Positions 8,107 through 17,283 are shown, numbered from the stretch's first letter. The stretch: DNA of 64,000 nt from Ectothiorhodospiraceae bacterium (GCA_020831885.1 JAFIFU010000009.1:44850-108849), one strand, 5' to 3'. Notes: generated by a model not told the origin, from the sequence alone. Numbers and translations: made by a program.

Positions 8107-9438
8107 GTGAGACTGGGTCTGGTGAGCATCATCCTGATTGCCCTGCTGACCGTGGTCGGCATCTATGTCTATCAGAACTATGCCGCCGGCCTCTACTATC
8201 TGGCAGGGCGCTACGACCGCATGATGAACCCCTACGGGATCGATCCCGAAGCACCGACCCCTACCGCCGGCGATACCAGCTTCCACCGTTCCATGTTCAT
8301 CGCCGACCTGCATGCCGACACACTGAAATGGGAGCGCGACCTTCTGCATCGCTCCTTCTATGGTCATGTGGACGTTCCGCGACTGGCCGAGGGCAATGTG
8401 GCGCTGCAGGTCTTCACCATCGTCACCAAGAGCCCGCTCAACTTCCCATGGAGCAGTTGCGTCAGTGCGCGCAGCCCGGACAAGAACACGCCATTGCTGT
8501 TCATGCAGGGGCGCCCAATGTTCGACCTCCGTACCCGGGCCTTTTACCAGATCGAACGGTTCAAGGATGCCGTTGAGCGATCCCGGGAACCGGACTCCCC
8601 GATCGAATTACGGTTAATCAGCTCGGTTGACGACTTGCAGCAACTGGTGGCGGACCGGATGCAGGGAATGCAGGTCATCGGAGGAATCCTGGGGATCGAG
8701 GGTGGCCACTGGGTCGGTGGCCCTGAAGCCAGTGAGGCGGATGTGCGCGCGGACATGGAGGAACTGTTCGATGCCGGGGTGCGCCAGTTCGCACCGACCC
8801 ACCGCTTCGATAACAATCTGTCCGGCTCCAACGAAGGGTGTACACGCTACGGGCTGACCGAACACGGTCGCATCGCCTTGCAGCATGCGGAGGAGCTGGG
8901 AATGGTGGTGGATCTGGCCCACATTTCCCAGCAGGGGCTGCGGGACGCCATCGCCCTGCTGGAGCAGCCGTTCAACATCTCCCATACCGGTATACGCCAC
9001 AACTGCGACCCGCCCTGCACTCCGGATCGCAACCTCAGCGATGACGACATCCGTCTGATCGTGAACAACGGCGGCATCATCGGCGTCGGCTACTGGCCGC
9101 AGGCCATCGGGCCCAGCGTCTGGCGCATCGCGGACGTCATGCAGCACATCATGGATATCGCTGCGGCGGAGGATCTGCCCCACCCGAGCCACCACGTGGC
9201 CCTCGGCTCCGACTATGATGGGTCGGTGACACCGCTGATCGAAGTGGGCCACCTGGACGTGCTCACAGCGATCACCCGGCGCCGGGACCAGCCGTTCCAC
9301 CCGGAGGTCACCCGGGATATCTTCGGTCGCAACGTGTGCCGGTTGTTTGCCACGGTGCTCCCCGGCGGCGATCCCGATTTCGCCAACGAACTCTGCGCCC
9401 AGTTGCAACACGCCCCGGCAGCCCCCGTACCGGATTGA
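8107..9438 (+). CDS. membrane dipeptidase (peptidase M19)
   Basis: Zinc dipeptidase of the renal dipeptidase family, 443 residues, anchored by one N-terminal hydrophobic segment (LGLVSIILIALLTVVGIYVY), so the catalytic domain should be periplasmic. Metal ligands are recognisable: the HxD in FIADLHADTLK, the bridging Glu in ILGIEGGHW, the His pair in ISHTGIRHN, and Asp in ALGSDYDGS. The start is GTG at 8107 with GGGAGGA just upstream. Relatives hydrolyse dipeptides, including ones with D-residues. The divergent neighbour is DUF418, and no partner gene is evident. Confidence 0.9.
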   Translation: MRLGLVSIILIALLTVVGIYVYQNYAAGLYYLAGRYDRMMNPYGIDPEAPTPTAGDTSFHRSMFIADLHADTLKWERDLLHRSFYGHVDVPRLAEGNVALQVFTIVTKSPLNFPWSSCVSARSPDKNTPLLFMQGRPMFDLRTRAFYQIERFKDAVERSREPDSPIELRLISSVDDLQQLVADRMQGMQVIGGILGIEGGHWVGGPEASEADVRADMEELFDAGVRQFAPTHRFDNNLSGSNEGCTRYGLTEHGRIALQHAEELGMVVDLAHISQQGLRDAIALLEQPFNISHTGIRHNCDPPCTPDRNLSDDDIRLIVNNGGIIGVGYWPQAIGPSVWRIADVMQHIMDIAAAEDLPHPSHHVALGSDYDGSVTPLIEVGHLDVLTAITRRRDQPFHPEVTRDIFGRNVCRLFATVLPGGDPDFANELCAQLQHAPAAPVPD

Positions 9439-9523
9439 ACCGGACTGTCCGCGGGCTGAACCCGGCGGTGGAAACGGCTACAGTTGAGAGAACCAACGCA
9501 ACTGGATACGTACCCGGTCTCCC

Positions 9524-10429
9524 ATGGGTTCCATGCACACCGCCGTCCGCACACGGCACCCGCTTCAACTGGACCTCCCCTACACGGCCCCTCTGGCCTG
9601 GGAGCCTCTGGTGGACTTCCTCGCCGGACGCGGCGCGCTGCAGCTCGAACGGCTGGACGGGCGCCGCTATCTGCGCACCGCCCGCATCAATGACTGCAGT
9701 GGCTGGTTGGTGGTGGAGCCTTCACCGATACCCTGCGCGCTCCGGGTTACCGCATCCGCCACCTTGGAACCCGTAGCCGCTGAGCTGACAACGGGACTTC
9801 GCAGTCTGTTCGATCTGGATGCCGACCCGGCGGCGGTGACCGCGGGCCTGCAGCGGGATCCGCTGCTGGCGGATCTGGTTGCCACCACACCCGGGCTGCG
9901 CCTGCCGGGCACTCTGAGCCTGTTCGAACTGGGCCTGCGCGCCATCCTTGGCCAACAGGTGACCGTGAAGGCGGCAACAACCCTGTTCAACCGCCTGGTG
10001 GAGCGGTTCGGCGATCAGATCACCACACCGTTCGACGGCCTCGACCGGCTGTGCCCTCGTCCTGAGGCACTGGCGGACACCTCGCTGCAATCCGTGATTG
10101 ATCTGGGGCTCACCCAGCGGCGAGCGGCCACATTGCAGGGATTCGCCCGGGCGGTGGCGGACGGAAGCCTGGATATCGGACCGGGACACGAACCGGAGGC
10201 AGCCATGGCCCGTCTGACCCGGCTACCCGGCATCGGCCCGTGGACAGCCCATTACATAGCCATGCGCGCCCTCTCCCACGCCGATGCGTTTCCGGAAGCG
10301 GATATCGGCCTGATGCGGGCCTGCGGCATCGATCGGCCGGCCATGCTCCGGGCCCGCGCGGAAGCATGGCGCCCGTGGCGCGCCTATGCCGCCATGCATC
10401 TCTGGAACTGGCGCAACACGGGAGGATAG
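9524..10429 (+). CDS. alkA: DNA-3-methyladenine glycosylase II
   Basis: Base-excision glycosylase that removes alkylated purines. The N-terminal AlkA domain (HPLQLDLPYTAPLAWEPLVDF) is followed by the HhH-GPD domain with LGQQVTVKAAT, the hairpin LPGIGPWTAHYIAM, and the catalytic aspartate D260 in FPEADIGLM. Its 301 residues fit the family. There is no obvious Shine-Dalgarno at the ATG, so an upstream start cannot be excluded. It lacks the Ada regulatory module. The methyltransferase gene ogt begins 5 nt after its stop, making a compact alkylation-repair operon. Confidence 0.9.
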   Translation: MGSMHTAVRTRHPLQLDLPYTAPLAWEPLVDFLAGRGALQLERLDGRRYLRTARINDCSGWLVVEPSPIPCALRVTASATLEPVAAELTTGLRSLFDLDADPAAVTAGLQRDPLLADLVATTPGLRLPGTLSLFELGLRAILGQQVTVKAATTLFNRLVERFGDQITTPFDGLDRLCPRPEALADTSLQSVIDLGLTQRRAATLQGFARAVADGSLDIGPGHEPEAAMARLTRLPGIGPWTAHYIAMRALSHADAFPEADIGLMRACGIDRPAMLRARAEAWRPWRAYAAMHLWNWRNTGG

Positions 10430-10433
10430 CTTG

Positions 10434-10961
10434 ATGCGTTTTCACACTTATCTGGACAGCCCCCTGGGCGAGCTGCTGCTCACCGGGGATGGCGAATCCG
10501 TCACCGGTCTTTACATGCCCCTGCAGAAGCACGCGCCGGAACCCGGGTCCGGCTGGGTGCGCAACGATGCGGTGTTCGTTGAAGCGGTGCGTCAGTTAAA
10601 TGCGTACTTCAATGGCGAACTCCGCGCTTTCAGCCTGCCCTTGGCACCCACCGGCACAAGCTTCCAGCAGCAGGTGTGGCAGGGACTTCAGGATATCCCC
10701 TATGGCGAGACCTGGAGCTACGGCCAATTGGCGCGGCACATCGGGCAGCCGGGTGCGTCCCGGGCGGTGGGCCTTGCCAATGGCCGCAATCCCATCGCCA
10801 TCATCATCCCCTGCCACCGGGTTATCGGCGCCAACGGCAGCCTCACCGGCTACGGTGGCGGCCTGGACCGCAAGCGCTGGCTGCTGGCCCATGAACGCTC
10901 CCAGGCGCCCCACGGGGGCGTAAACCAGGAGGACGACGAATCTGTTGACATGATTCACTGA
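10434..10961 (+). CDS. ogt: methylated-DNA--[protein]-cysteine S-methyltransferase
   Basis: Suicide repair protein that moves O6-methyl (and related) groups from guanine to its own cysteine. The PCHRV active site is present with Cys127 in IIPCHRVIGANGS, as is the preceding helix SRAVGLANGRNPI. The start is ATG at 10434 with GGGAGGA 7 nt upstream; in-frame upstream codons lie inside alkA. Its 175 residues match stand-alone Ogt, without the Ada metal-binding N-terminus. The C-terminus has a short acidic extension (NQEDDESVD). It is co-transcribed with alkA. Confidence 0.93.
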   Translation: MRFHTYLDSPLGELLLTGDGESVTGLYMPLQKHAPEPGSGWVRNDAVFVEAVRQLNAYFNGELRAFSLPLAPTGTSFQQQVWQGLQDIPYGETWSYGQLARHIGQPGASRAVGLANGRNPIAIIIPCHRVIGANGSLTGYGGGLDRKRWLLAHERSQAPHGGVNQEDDESVDMIH

Positions 10962-11046
10962 TCACCGCAGGATACGCCTTCCCGGCACGGACGGACCCCG
11001 CCGGTGAAAGGACCTCCGGTATTCCCTGACCGAAACGCGGACCATC

Positions 11047-11916
11047 ATGGCGTACCTGCTTGGCGTCACCCTGCTCTGGGCGTTTTCATTCAGCCTGATC
11101 GGCGAGTATCTCTCCGGTCAGGTGGACAGCGACTTTGCCGTCCTCAGCCGTATCGTGCTGGCCGGACTGCTGTTCCTGCCGTTCACCCGGCTGTTCGGTG
11201 TGCAGCGGCAGTTGGTCCTGGGTACCATCCTGGTGGGCGCCCTGCAGTTCGGCGTCACCTACCTCTGTCTGTACCGGTCCTTCGCCTATCTGACGGTGCC
11301 GGAAGTTCTGCTGTTCACGATCACGACCCCACTGTACGTGACCCTCATCGACGATGCGCTCTATCGCCGTTTCAACCCGGTGGCACTGCTGGCCGCGGGG
11401 CTGGCGGTGATCGGCGCCGGCATCATCCGCTATGACGGGCTCACCGAGGGCTACCTGTTCGGCTTTCTGCTGCTGCAGGTGGCCAACGCGGCCTTCGCGG
11501 CGGGGCAAGTAGGCTACAAACACCTGATGCAACGTTACCCGACGGAGATTCCGGCATACCGGCTGTTCTTCCACTTCTACGTCGGGGCGGTGCTGGTGGC
11601 GCTGCCTTCCTGGCTGGTCTTCGGTAACCCGGACATGATGCCGGATACGGCCGTCCAGTGGGGCGTGCTGTTGTGGCTGGGCTTTGCCGCCTCCGGGGTC
11701 GGGCTGTTTCTATGGAACCGGGGCGCCTGCCTGGTGGACGCGGGAACCCTGGCGGTCATGAACAACGCACTGGTGCCGGCGGGATTGCTGGTCAATCTGC
11801 TCATCTGGAACCGGGACGAGGACCTGGGGCGTCTGGCCCTTGGGGGAACCGTGATCGCGGTCTCGCTCTGGGTGAATGCCCAGTTCTCCAGGCGGGCCAC
11901 CCTGCGCCTGGCCTGA
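11047..11916 (+). CDS. EamA/DMT family transporter
   Basis: Ten-helix drug/metabolite transporter of 289 residues built from two EamA repeats: LLGVTLLWAFSFSLIGEYL opens the first, FGFLLLQVANAAFAAGQVGY the second. It resembles the carboxylate/amino acid/amine exporter branch. The substrate is unknown. It stands 85 nt after ogt on the same strand, and the BCCT carrier start lies 76 nt downstream. A short operon is possible, but no shared pathway is apparent. Confidence 0.82.
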   Translation: MAYLLGVTLLWAFSFSLIGEYLSGQVDSDFAVLSRIVLAGLLFLPFTRLFGVQRQLVLGTILVGALQFGVTYLCLYRSFAYLTVPEVLLFTITTPLYVTLIDDALYRRFNPVALLAAGLAVIGAGIIRYDGLTEGYLFGFLLLQVANAAFAAGQVGYKHLMQRYPTEIPAYRLFFHFYVGAVLVALPSWLVFGNPDMMPDTAVQWGVLLWLGFAASGVGLFLWNRGACLVDAGTLAVMNNALVPAGLLVNLLIWNRDEDLGRLALGGTVIAVSLWVNAQFSRRATLRLA

Positions 11917-11992
11917 TGCCGCCCGGGTTGCGGCGGCCTCCTCCCCCGGATCGTGCTACGATTGGGCCGGGATCGCCGGACCGGAGTCATGC

Positions 11993-13621
11993 ATGCTCGA
12001 GCCCCTGCAGCGCCTGCTGGGCCTCCAGACCATCCCTGTCATCTTTTTCACGTCCGCGGCTCTGGCGTTGCTATTCGTGGTGCTGGCCAGCCTTTACGAT
12101 GCCCCCGTGGCCGCCTTCTTCGGAGAGCTCACCACCGGGATCACGACCTATCTGGGCTGGTTCTTCATTCTCACCGTTACCTCGCTGCTGCTGTTTCTGC
12201 TCTGGCTGGCGCTGAGCCGTTACGGCACCATCCGCCTGGGCGATGATGACACCCGACCGGACTACAGCAGCCTCACCTGGTTCACCATGCTGTTCGCCGC
12301 GGGAATCGGCACCATCCTGATGTTCTGGGGCGTGGCCGAACCCATTTCCCACTTCGCCCGCCCACCGCTGGAGGACGTACCGCCGGGCAGCCAGGAATCG
12401 GCCCGGCTCGCCATGAGCATCGCGCTCTACCACTTTGGACTTCACACCTGGACCATCTTCGCGTTGCCCAGTCTGGCGATCGCCTACTTCGCCTACCGCC
12501 ACGGGCTGCCCATGCGGATCAGCAGCCTGTTCTACCCGCTGCTGGGGGATCGGGCCTTCGGCCCGTGGGGCTGGATGATCGACATCATCGCGGTGATGGG
12601 TACCTTGTTCGGCGTCGCCGTCTCCTTGGGGCTGGGGACGCTGCAGCTCAACAGTGGACTGAACTACCTGTTCGGTGTTCCGGTGAGCGGCGTCTCCCAG
12701 GTGATCATCATTGCCACCATCACTGCCATCGCCACCACCTCGGTGGCCCTGGGCCTGGATCGCGGCATCCGCCGTCTGTCTCAGTTCAACATCCTGCTGG
12801 CAACGGGGTTGTTGCTGTTCGTCTGGCTTGCCGGACCCACCCTGTTCATTACCGAAGGGCTGGTGGAGACCCTTGGCAACTATCTGCACGCATTACCCTG
12901 GCTGGCCTTCTGGACCGAAGCCTTCCAGGGTACCGACTGGCAGCGTCGATGGACCGTGTTCTATTGGGCCTGGACCATCTCCTGGGCCCCCTATGTGGGA
13001 ATTTTCATCGCCCGTATCTCCCGCGGCCGGACCATCCGCGAATTCATTGCCGGTGTGCTGCTGGCGCCCACCTTGTTCACCATCCTCTGGTTCTCCGCCT
13101 TCGGCTTGTCAGCCATCGATCTGGAACTCTCACACGGGGTGGATCTGGCCAGTCAGGTCCAGGCCGACGTGTCCGTGGCCATCTTCTCGTTTCTGGAGCA
13201 GTTCCCGTTCAGCATGCTGGTGTCAGGGCTCAGCGTGGTGATCATCGTGATCTTCTTCACCACCTCGTCAGACTCCGCCTCCCTGGTCATTGACATGCTG
13301 TCCCGCCGCGACGATCAGGCATCCCTGGCCCGACAGCGCATTTTCTGGGCGCTGTCCCAGGGTGCCATCGCCGCAACACTGCTGCTGGCCGGGGGCTTCG
13401 ATGCCCTGCAGAACGTGATCACCACGCTGGGCCTGCCTTTCTGCGCACTGTTGGTGTTCATGGCAACCGCATTGCTGCGCGCGCTCCATGCGGATTATCA
13501 CGGCTATACCGTTGGCGACATTGCCGCCGGGGATGCGCCGTCCATGTTACGGGATGACACAGGAGACAAGACCGATGTTCAGCAAGATTCTCGTCGCCAC
13601 GGACCCCGCCCACGGGGATGA
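11993..13621 (+). CDS. BCCT family transporter (betaine/choline/carnitine type)
   Basis: Twelve-helix secondary carrier of 542 residues. The family signature is clear in WTISWAPYVGIFIARISRG, and the aromatic substrate box lies in FTMLFAAGIGTILMFWGVAEP. Relatives import glycine betaine, choline, carnitine or ectoine, mostly for osmoprotection. I start it at the ATG at 11993, where the first helix begins; the frame upstream is not membrane-like. Its short C-terminal tail is hydrophilic. The last 47 nt overlap the start of a universal stress protein gene in another frame, so the two are likely co-expressed. Confidence 0.9.
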   Translation: MLEPLQRLLGLQTIPVIFFTSAALALLFVVLASLYDAPVAAFFGELTTGITTYLGWFFILTVTSLLLFLLWLALSRYGTIRLGDDDTRPDYSSLTWFTMLFAAGIGTILMFWGVAEPISHFARPPLEDVPPGSQESARLAMSIALYHFGLHTWTIFALPSLAIAYFAYRHGLPMRISSLFYPLLGDRAFGPWGWMIDIIAVMGTLFGVAVSLGLGTLQLNSGLNYLFGVPVSGVSQVIIIATITAIATTSVALGLDRGIRRLSQFNILLATGLLLFVWLAGPTLFITEGLVETLGNYLHALPWLAFWTEAFQGTDWQRRWTVFYWAWTISWAPYVGIFIARISRGRTIREFIAGVLLAPTLFTILWFSAFGLSAIDLELSHGVDLASQVQADVSVAIFSFLEQFPFSMLVSGLSVVIIVIFFTTSSDSASLVIDMLSRRDDQASLARQRIFWALSQGAIAATLLLAGGFDALQNVITTLGLPFCALLVFMATALLRALHADYHGYTVGDIAAGDAPSMLRDDTGDKTDVQQDSRRHGPRPRG

Positions 13622-14009
13622 AACCGCGCACGCGCTGACCACGGCGCTCCGGCTGCTGGACGACGAAGGAGAGATCCTGCTGTTCGCCGTGGTCGGCCCC
13701 CGGGGGACGGACTTTTTCCCCCATGTTCCCGACACCACGCCGGACGCCGAAGATCAGGCGGTGCGCGACAAGCTCGACGTCCTGGCGCGGAAGTTCCTCC
13801 CCCACCAGGTCACCCGGCGCATCCTGATCGCCCATGGCAACTCCCCCGGGGAGGCCATCGTGGAGGCGGCGGACCAGGACCTGGCCGCCCTGATCATCCT
13901 TGTCTCCCACGGCGCCGGCGGCCGCTGGCCGTGGCCGCGCCATACCGTGGAATACGTGTCGGTGAACGCGCCGTGCGCGGCGTTGATCCTGCGCCAGCCG
14001 GACGCCTGA
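13575..14009 (+). CDS. universal stress protein (UspA family)
   Basis: Small 144-residue Usp-fold protein (KILVATDPAHGDETAHAL at the start, an IVEAADQDLAALIILVSHGA strand-helix region, and a C-terminal PCAALILR strand). The canonical ATP-binding G-x2-G-x9-G(S/T) motif is only partly kept around HGAGGRWPWPRHTVEYV. The ATG at 13575 has AGGAGAC 7 nt upstream and lies 47 nt inside the BCCT gene. By analogy with TeaD, the Usp that modulates the TeaABC ectoine transporter, it may regulate the BCCT carrier; this is inference from position. Confidence 0.85.
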   Translation: MFSKILVATDPAHGDETAHALTTALRLLDDEGEILLFAVVGPRGTDFFPHVPDTTPDAEDQAVRDKLDVLARKFLPHQVTRRILIAHGNSPGEAIVEAADQDLAALIILVSHGAGGRWPWPRHTVEYVSVNAPCAALILRQPDA

Positions 14010-14031
14010 ACCCGGCCGCCGCCCATACCAC

Positions 14032-15654
14032 TCAGCCGGCGGTTTTGCGGTCCTCACGGATCATGCGGGCACCCCGTTCGGCGATCATGACCGTGGGTGA
14101 ATTGGTGTTCCCCGAGGTGATGGTGGGCATGATGGACGCATCCACCACCCGCAACCCCTCCAACCCCCGCACCCGGAGACGGCTGTCCACCACCGCTTCC
14201 GGATCATCGGCGTGCCCCATGCGGCAGGTGCCCACAGGGTGAAAGATGGTTGTCCCGATGTCCCCGGCGGCTCTGGCCAGTTCCTCGTCGGTCTGCGCCT
14301 GCGGCCCGGGAAGATATTCCTCCGGACTGTAAGGCTGTAATGCGGGCATGGAGACGATACGCCGCGTCAGGCGGATGGCACGGGCCGCCACCAGGCGATC
14401 CTCATCGGTGCTCAGATAACCGGGGGCAATGCGCGGCGCCGCCTCCGGATCCGCCGAGCGGATCTGAACGGTACCGCGGGAACTGGGTCGCAGATGGCAG
14501 ACGCTGGCGGTGAACGCCGGAAAGTCGTGCAGAGGATCCCCGAACTTGTCCAGCGACAGCGGCTGCACATGGTACTCCAGATCCGGCGTGGGGACGGCGT
14601 CGTCCGATTTTGCGAACAATCCCAACTGACTGGGCGCCATGGACAGGGGCCCGCTGCGGAACAGCGCGTATTCCAGCCCCATGCGTGCCTTCCCCAACAG
14701 ACTGTTGGCCATCTGGTTCAGGGTATGAATGCCCTGCACTCGGAAAATGGCCCGGAGCTGCAGGTGATCCTGCAGGTTTCCGCCCACGGACGCCATGTCC
14801 TGCCGCACCTGGATCCCCAGTTCCTGAAGCAGGGCCGCAGGGCCCACACCGGAACGCTGCAGTATTGCCGGACTGCCGATGGAACCCGCCGCCAGCACCG
14901 TTTCCACACGGGCATCCACCCGGTACTGTTCACCACCGAGATAAAACGTGATTCCGGTGGCACGCCGTCCGTCCAGCGACACCCGGTCGATCAGGGCGTC
15001 CGTGACCACGGTCAGGTTGCTTCGGCGCATCACCGGACGCAGGAACGCCTTGGACGCGTTCCAACGCAGCCCTCTGCGCTGATTCACTTCGAAGCGTCCG
15101 ACCCCGGCGTTGTTGCCACGGTTGAAATCCTCGGTCCGGGGAATGCCCGCCTGTTCGGCGGCGTCGGCGAAGCGATCGAGGATATCCCAGCGCAGGCGTT
15201 GCTGCTCCACCCGCCATTCGCCGCCAACACCGTGCATCTCATCAGCGCCTCGCCAATAGTCCTCGCTGTCCCGGAACACGGGAAGCACGTTATCCCAGGC
15301 CCAGCCGTCATCACCCGTGATCCGCGCCCATTCATCGTAGTCATGGGCCTGCCCACGCATGTAAATCATGGCGTTGATGGAGGAACAGCCACCCAGCACC
15401 CGGCCCCGGGCATAGAGTATGGAACGGCCGTTCAGTCCCGGTTCGGCCTCGGTCCGGTAGCACCAGTCAGTGCGGGGATTGCCGATGCAGTAAAGATAGC
15501 CCACGGGGATATGGATCCAGTGCCAGTTGTCCCGGCCGCCGGCTTCCAGCAGCAGCACCGAGACGTCCGGATCCTGGGACAGGCGGTTGGCCAGCACACA
15601 CCCCGCCGTACCCCCGCCCACGATCACATAATCGAAACTCCCGTACGCTTTCAC
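14032..15654 (-). CDS. GMC family FAD-dependent oxidoreductase (choline dehydrogenase-like)
   Basis: FAD-dependent alcohol oxidase/dehydrogenase of about 540 residues. The N-terminal dinucleotide fold (FDYVIVGGGTAGCVLANRLS) and GMC signature regions (YARGRVLGGCSSINAMIYMRG; VLAAGSIGSPAILQRSGVGP) are present, with the C-terminal catalytic HPVGTCRMG and GNTNSPTVMIAERGA. I prefer the GTG at 15654, which has AGGAGGAGG close upstream, over the ATG 48 nt further out, which has none. It resembles BetA, but the family is broad. It is convergent with the BCCT/Usp pair, so an osmolyte link is possible but not shown. Confidence 0.88.
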   Translation of the reverse strand: MKAYGSFDYVIVGGGTAGCVLANRLSQDPDVSVLLLEAGGRDNWHWIHIPVGYLYCIGNPRTDWCYRTEAEPGLNGRSILYARGRVLGGCSSINAMIYMRGQAHDYDEWARITGDDGWAWDNVLPVFRDSEDYWRGADEMHGVGGEWRVEQQRLRWDILDRFADAAEQAGIPRTEDFNRGNNAGVGRFEVNQRRGLRWNASKAFLRPVMRRSNLTVVTDALIDRVSLDGRRATGITFYLGGEQYRVDARVETVLAAGSIGSPAILQRSGVGPAALLQELGIQVRQDMASVGGNLQDHLQLRAIFRVQGIHTLNQMANSLLGKARMGLEYALFRSGPLSMAPSQLGLFAKSDDAVPTPDLEYHVQPLSLDKFGDPLHDFPAFTASVCHLRPSSRGTVQIRSADPEAAPRIAPGYLSTDEDRLVAARAIRLTRRIVSMPALQPYSPEEYLPGPQAQTDEELARAAGDIGTTIFHPVGTCRMGHADDPEAVVDSRLRVRGLEGLRVVDASIMPTITSGNTNSPTVMIAERGARMIREDRKTAG

Positions 15655-15741
15655 CCGGCCTTCCTCCTCCTGCGCGTTGTTCTGATCCCGGGACGCTACC
15701 ATCCCCCACCACTGCCCGCATCCACGAGGATCAACGTACTT

Positions 15742-16215
15742 TCACGGATCCACCGGCGTGGCCCCGGCAACGGCCGACAGGTGGGAACGCAGGCGCTCGG
15801 CCAGCGCGTCCAGCTCGCTCCGGGGTCGGCCACGCCCGAACACGTTGGCCAGTCTGGCAAGAAAGCTGGTCAGTGTCCGGATGCCGTCGCCGCGGCGGCG
15901 CGGCAGCAGATGCAGATGCACATGGGGAACGTGCTGGCCTGAGATGGGACCGTCGTTCAGGAACACATTCGCACCCTCCCAGCCGATCCCTGCAGCCCGT
16001 TGCGCCTCCAGCACCAGGCATCCGATACGGAAAAGATGCACCCGGTCCGCTTCCGCCATTTCATGCAGATGCACTGCGTGCTGCCGCGGAATCACCAGCA
16101 CATGTCCACGGGTGACCGGATAAAGGTCCGGAAAAACCAGGCAGCGCTCATCTTCATAAATGATGCTGGCCTCCTCCTCCCCCCTCGCGATACCGCAGAA
16201 CACACAATCCTTCAT
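15742..16215 (-). CDS. HIT family protein
   Basis: Histidine-triad nucleotide hydrolase/transferase fold, 157 residues. The CxxC of MKDCVFCGIARGE begins the protein, and the triad HVHLHLLPR follows QHVP. A C-terminal extension of about 45 residues goes beyond the core of short HIT proteins. Members cleave nucleoside phosphoramidates or dinucleoside polyphosphates; the substrate here is unknown. Its ATG overlaps the end of the DUF123 gene upstream by 4 nt, so it is the downstream gene of a coupled pair. Confidence 0.88.
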   Translation of the reverse strand: MKDCVFCGIARGEEEASIIYEDERCLVFPDLYPVTRGHVLVIPRQHAVHLHEMAEADRVHLFRIGCLVLEAQRAAGIGWEGANVFLNDGPISGQHVPHVHLHLLPRRRGDGIRTLTSFLARLANVFGRGRPRSELDALAERLRSHLSAVAGATPVDP

Positions 16216-16628
16216 AACGCCTCCATTCCCTGGTTGCCGCTCCAGGGTCTGTCACCCAGGTAGCGGAAATGACTGCCACAGCCTGCCAAACAATCCGAGG
16301 CGCCCATACCGGGCACCGGCATCATACCTCCTTGCCGTCGATTCAGCGCACACTCCGCCTCATGGTACACGTCCACGTCCACCACCTCCGCATCAGCGCA
16401 GGCCAGCAGGTAGTCAATGTGCCATCGGAGCCGCTTGTTTTCCCGCGACAAATGCCGGCGCAGCCGCGCCAGCGGATTGCGCCGCGCGCTCCCCGTGTAG
16501 CTGTAGAGGCCGGAACGCAACCGGTGCCGGCCCAATGCACCGATCTGCAGGGTAACCGGACGGCGCAACCAGACCAGCAGCCGGTAGCTGAACGGGGCCG
16601 GCAAATCCGGCGAACACTCACTTGCCAT
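16212..16628 (-). CDS. DUF123 (GIY-YIG-type) domain protein
   Basis: 138-residue protein matching the DUF123 family, a GIY-YIG-like nuclease fold sometimes fused to endonuclease III. Features are YRLLVWLRRPVTLQIGALG, the GLYSYTGSA strand with the GIY/YIG-like tyrosines, the RLRWHIDYLLA helix, ECALNR, and VPGMGASDCLAGCGSHF. The biochemical role is unproven. It overlaps the HIT gene by 4 nt and the upstream CbiM-like gene by 11 nt, so three unrelated functions share one transcript. Confidence 0.8.
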   Translation of the reverse strand: MASECSPDLPAPFSYRLLVWLRRPVTLQIGALGRHRLRSGLYSYTGSARRNPLARLRRHLSRENKRLRWHIDYLLACADAEVVDVDVYHEAECALNRRQGGMMPVPGMGASDCLAGCGSHFRYLGDRPWSGNQGMEAL

Positions 16629-17283
16629 GAATGTAATCGCGATCGTCGAAGGTCCGGACCCATTCCGGCCGGAACACCACCAGCATGGTCATCACCATGC
16701 CGGTGATGAATCCCTCGGGAAACATGATCAACGGCAACATGACCAGATAGTCCTGAACCAGCACGGCGTAAGGATAGGCATCCAGCAGGAACAGCAGCGC
16801 GGCGGACGTCAGGACAACCGCACCCATGGCCAGCATGGCGCCGAAGAAGGCCGTGAGAAAAATGTAAACAAAGAAATGGTGCGGCAGCAGACCGTACACG
16901 CGCCGCCCGATCCAGTGAGAGACCAGCACCGGCAACACGGCCAGCAGCAGCCCGTTGACGGCAAAGGCGGGCCAGGCGTACAGGCCCAGGATCGACAAGG
17001 CCGCCAACGCCGCCAACCCGGCGGCAATGGCCAGGCGCCAGCCGAAGATCAGGGTCAGGGCCGTGGCGCCCAGCAGATGCAGTTCAAGGCCTGGGCGCAC
17101 ACCAACGCTCATGGACCACAGTAAACCCACGCAGCCCACGGCGCCGATGAACACGGATTCCAACCTGTTGTCCCGCAACAGGCCCCAGGGCGCCTTTCGC
17201 AGAACCGGAGCCAGTCCCAGAACGAACAGCACCAGCAGCGGCCACGCCACGGCGACCGGCACAAGGTCCGCATCCAGATTCAC
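16618..17283 (-). CDS. CbiM-like energy-coupling factor permease family protein
   Basis: Integral membrane protein of about 221 residues similar to the COG3235/CbiM group: six to seven hydrophobic helices, with LPLIMFPEGFITGMVMTMLVVFRPEWV near the C-terminus. True CbiM has a conserved N-terminal His-rich metal-binding segment (MHIxEG); here the start is NLDADLVPVAV, so that element is missing. I choose the GTG at 17283 (GGAG 8 nt upstream); the open frame continues to 17469 without family features. No CbiN/Q/O genes are nearby, so transport activity is uncertain. Confidence 0.72.
   Translation of the reverse strand: MNLDADLVPVAVAWPLLVLFVLGLAPVLRKAPWGLLRDNRLESVFIGAVGCVGLLWSMSVGVRPGLELHLLGATALTLIFGWRLAIAAGLAALAALSILGLYAWPAFAVNGLLLAVLPVLVSHWIGRRVYGLLPHHFFVYIFLTAFFGAMLAMGAVVLTSAALLFLLDAYPYAVLVQDYLVMLPLIMFPEGFITGMVMTMLVVFRPEWVRTFDDRDYIHGK

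Noticed and set aside
14494..15942. Long plus-strand open frame opposite the GMC oxidoreductase and HIT genes
   Set aside because: Shadow of the GMC gene; composition is His/Gln/Arg-rich without any recognisable fold.
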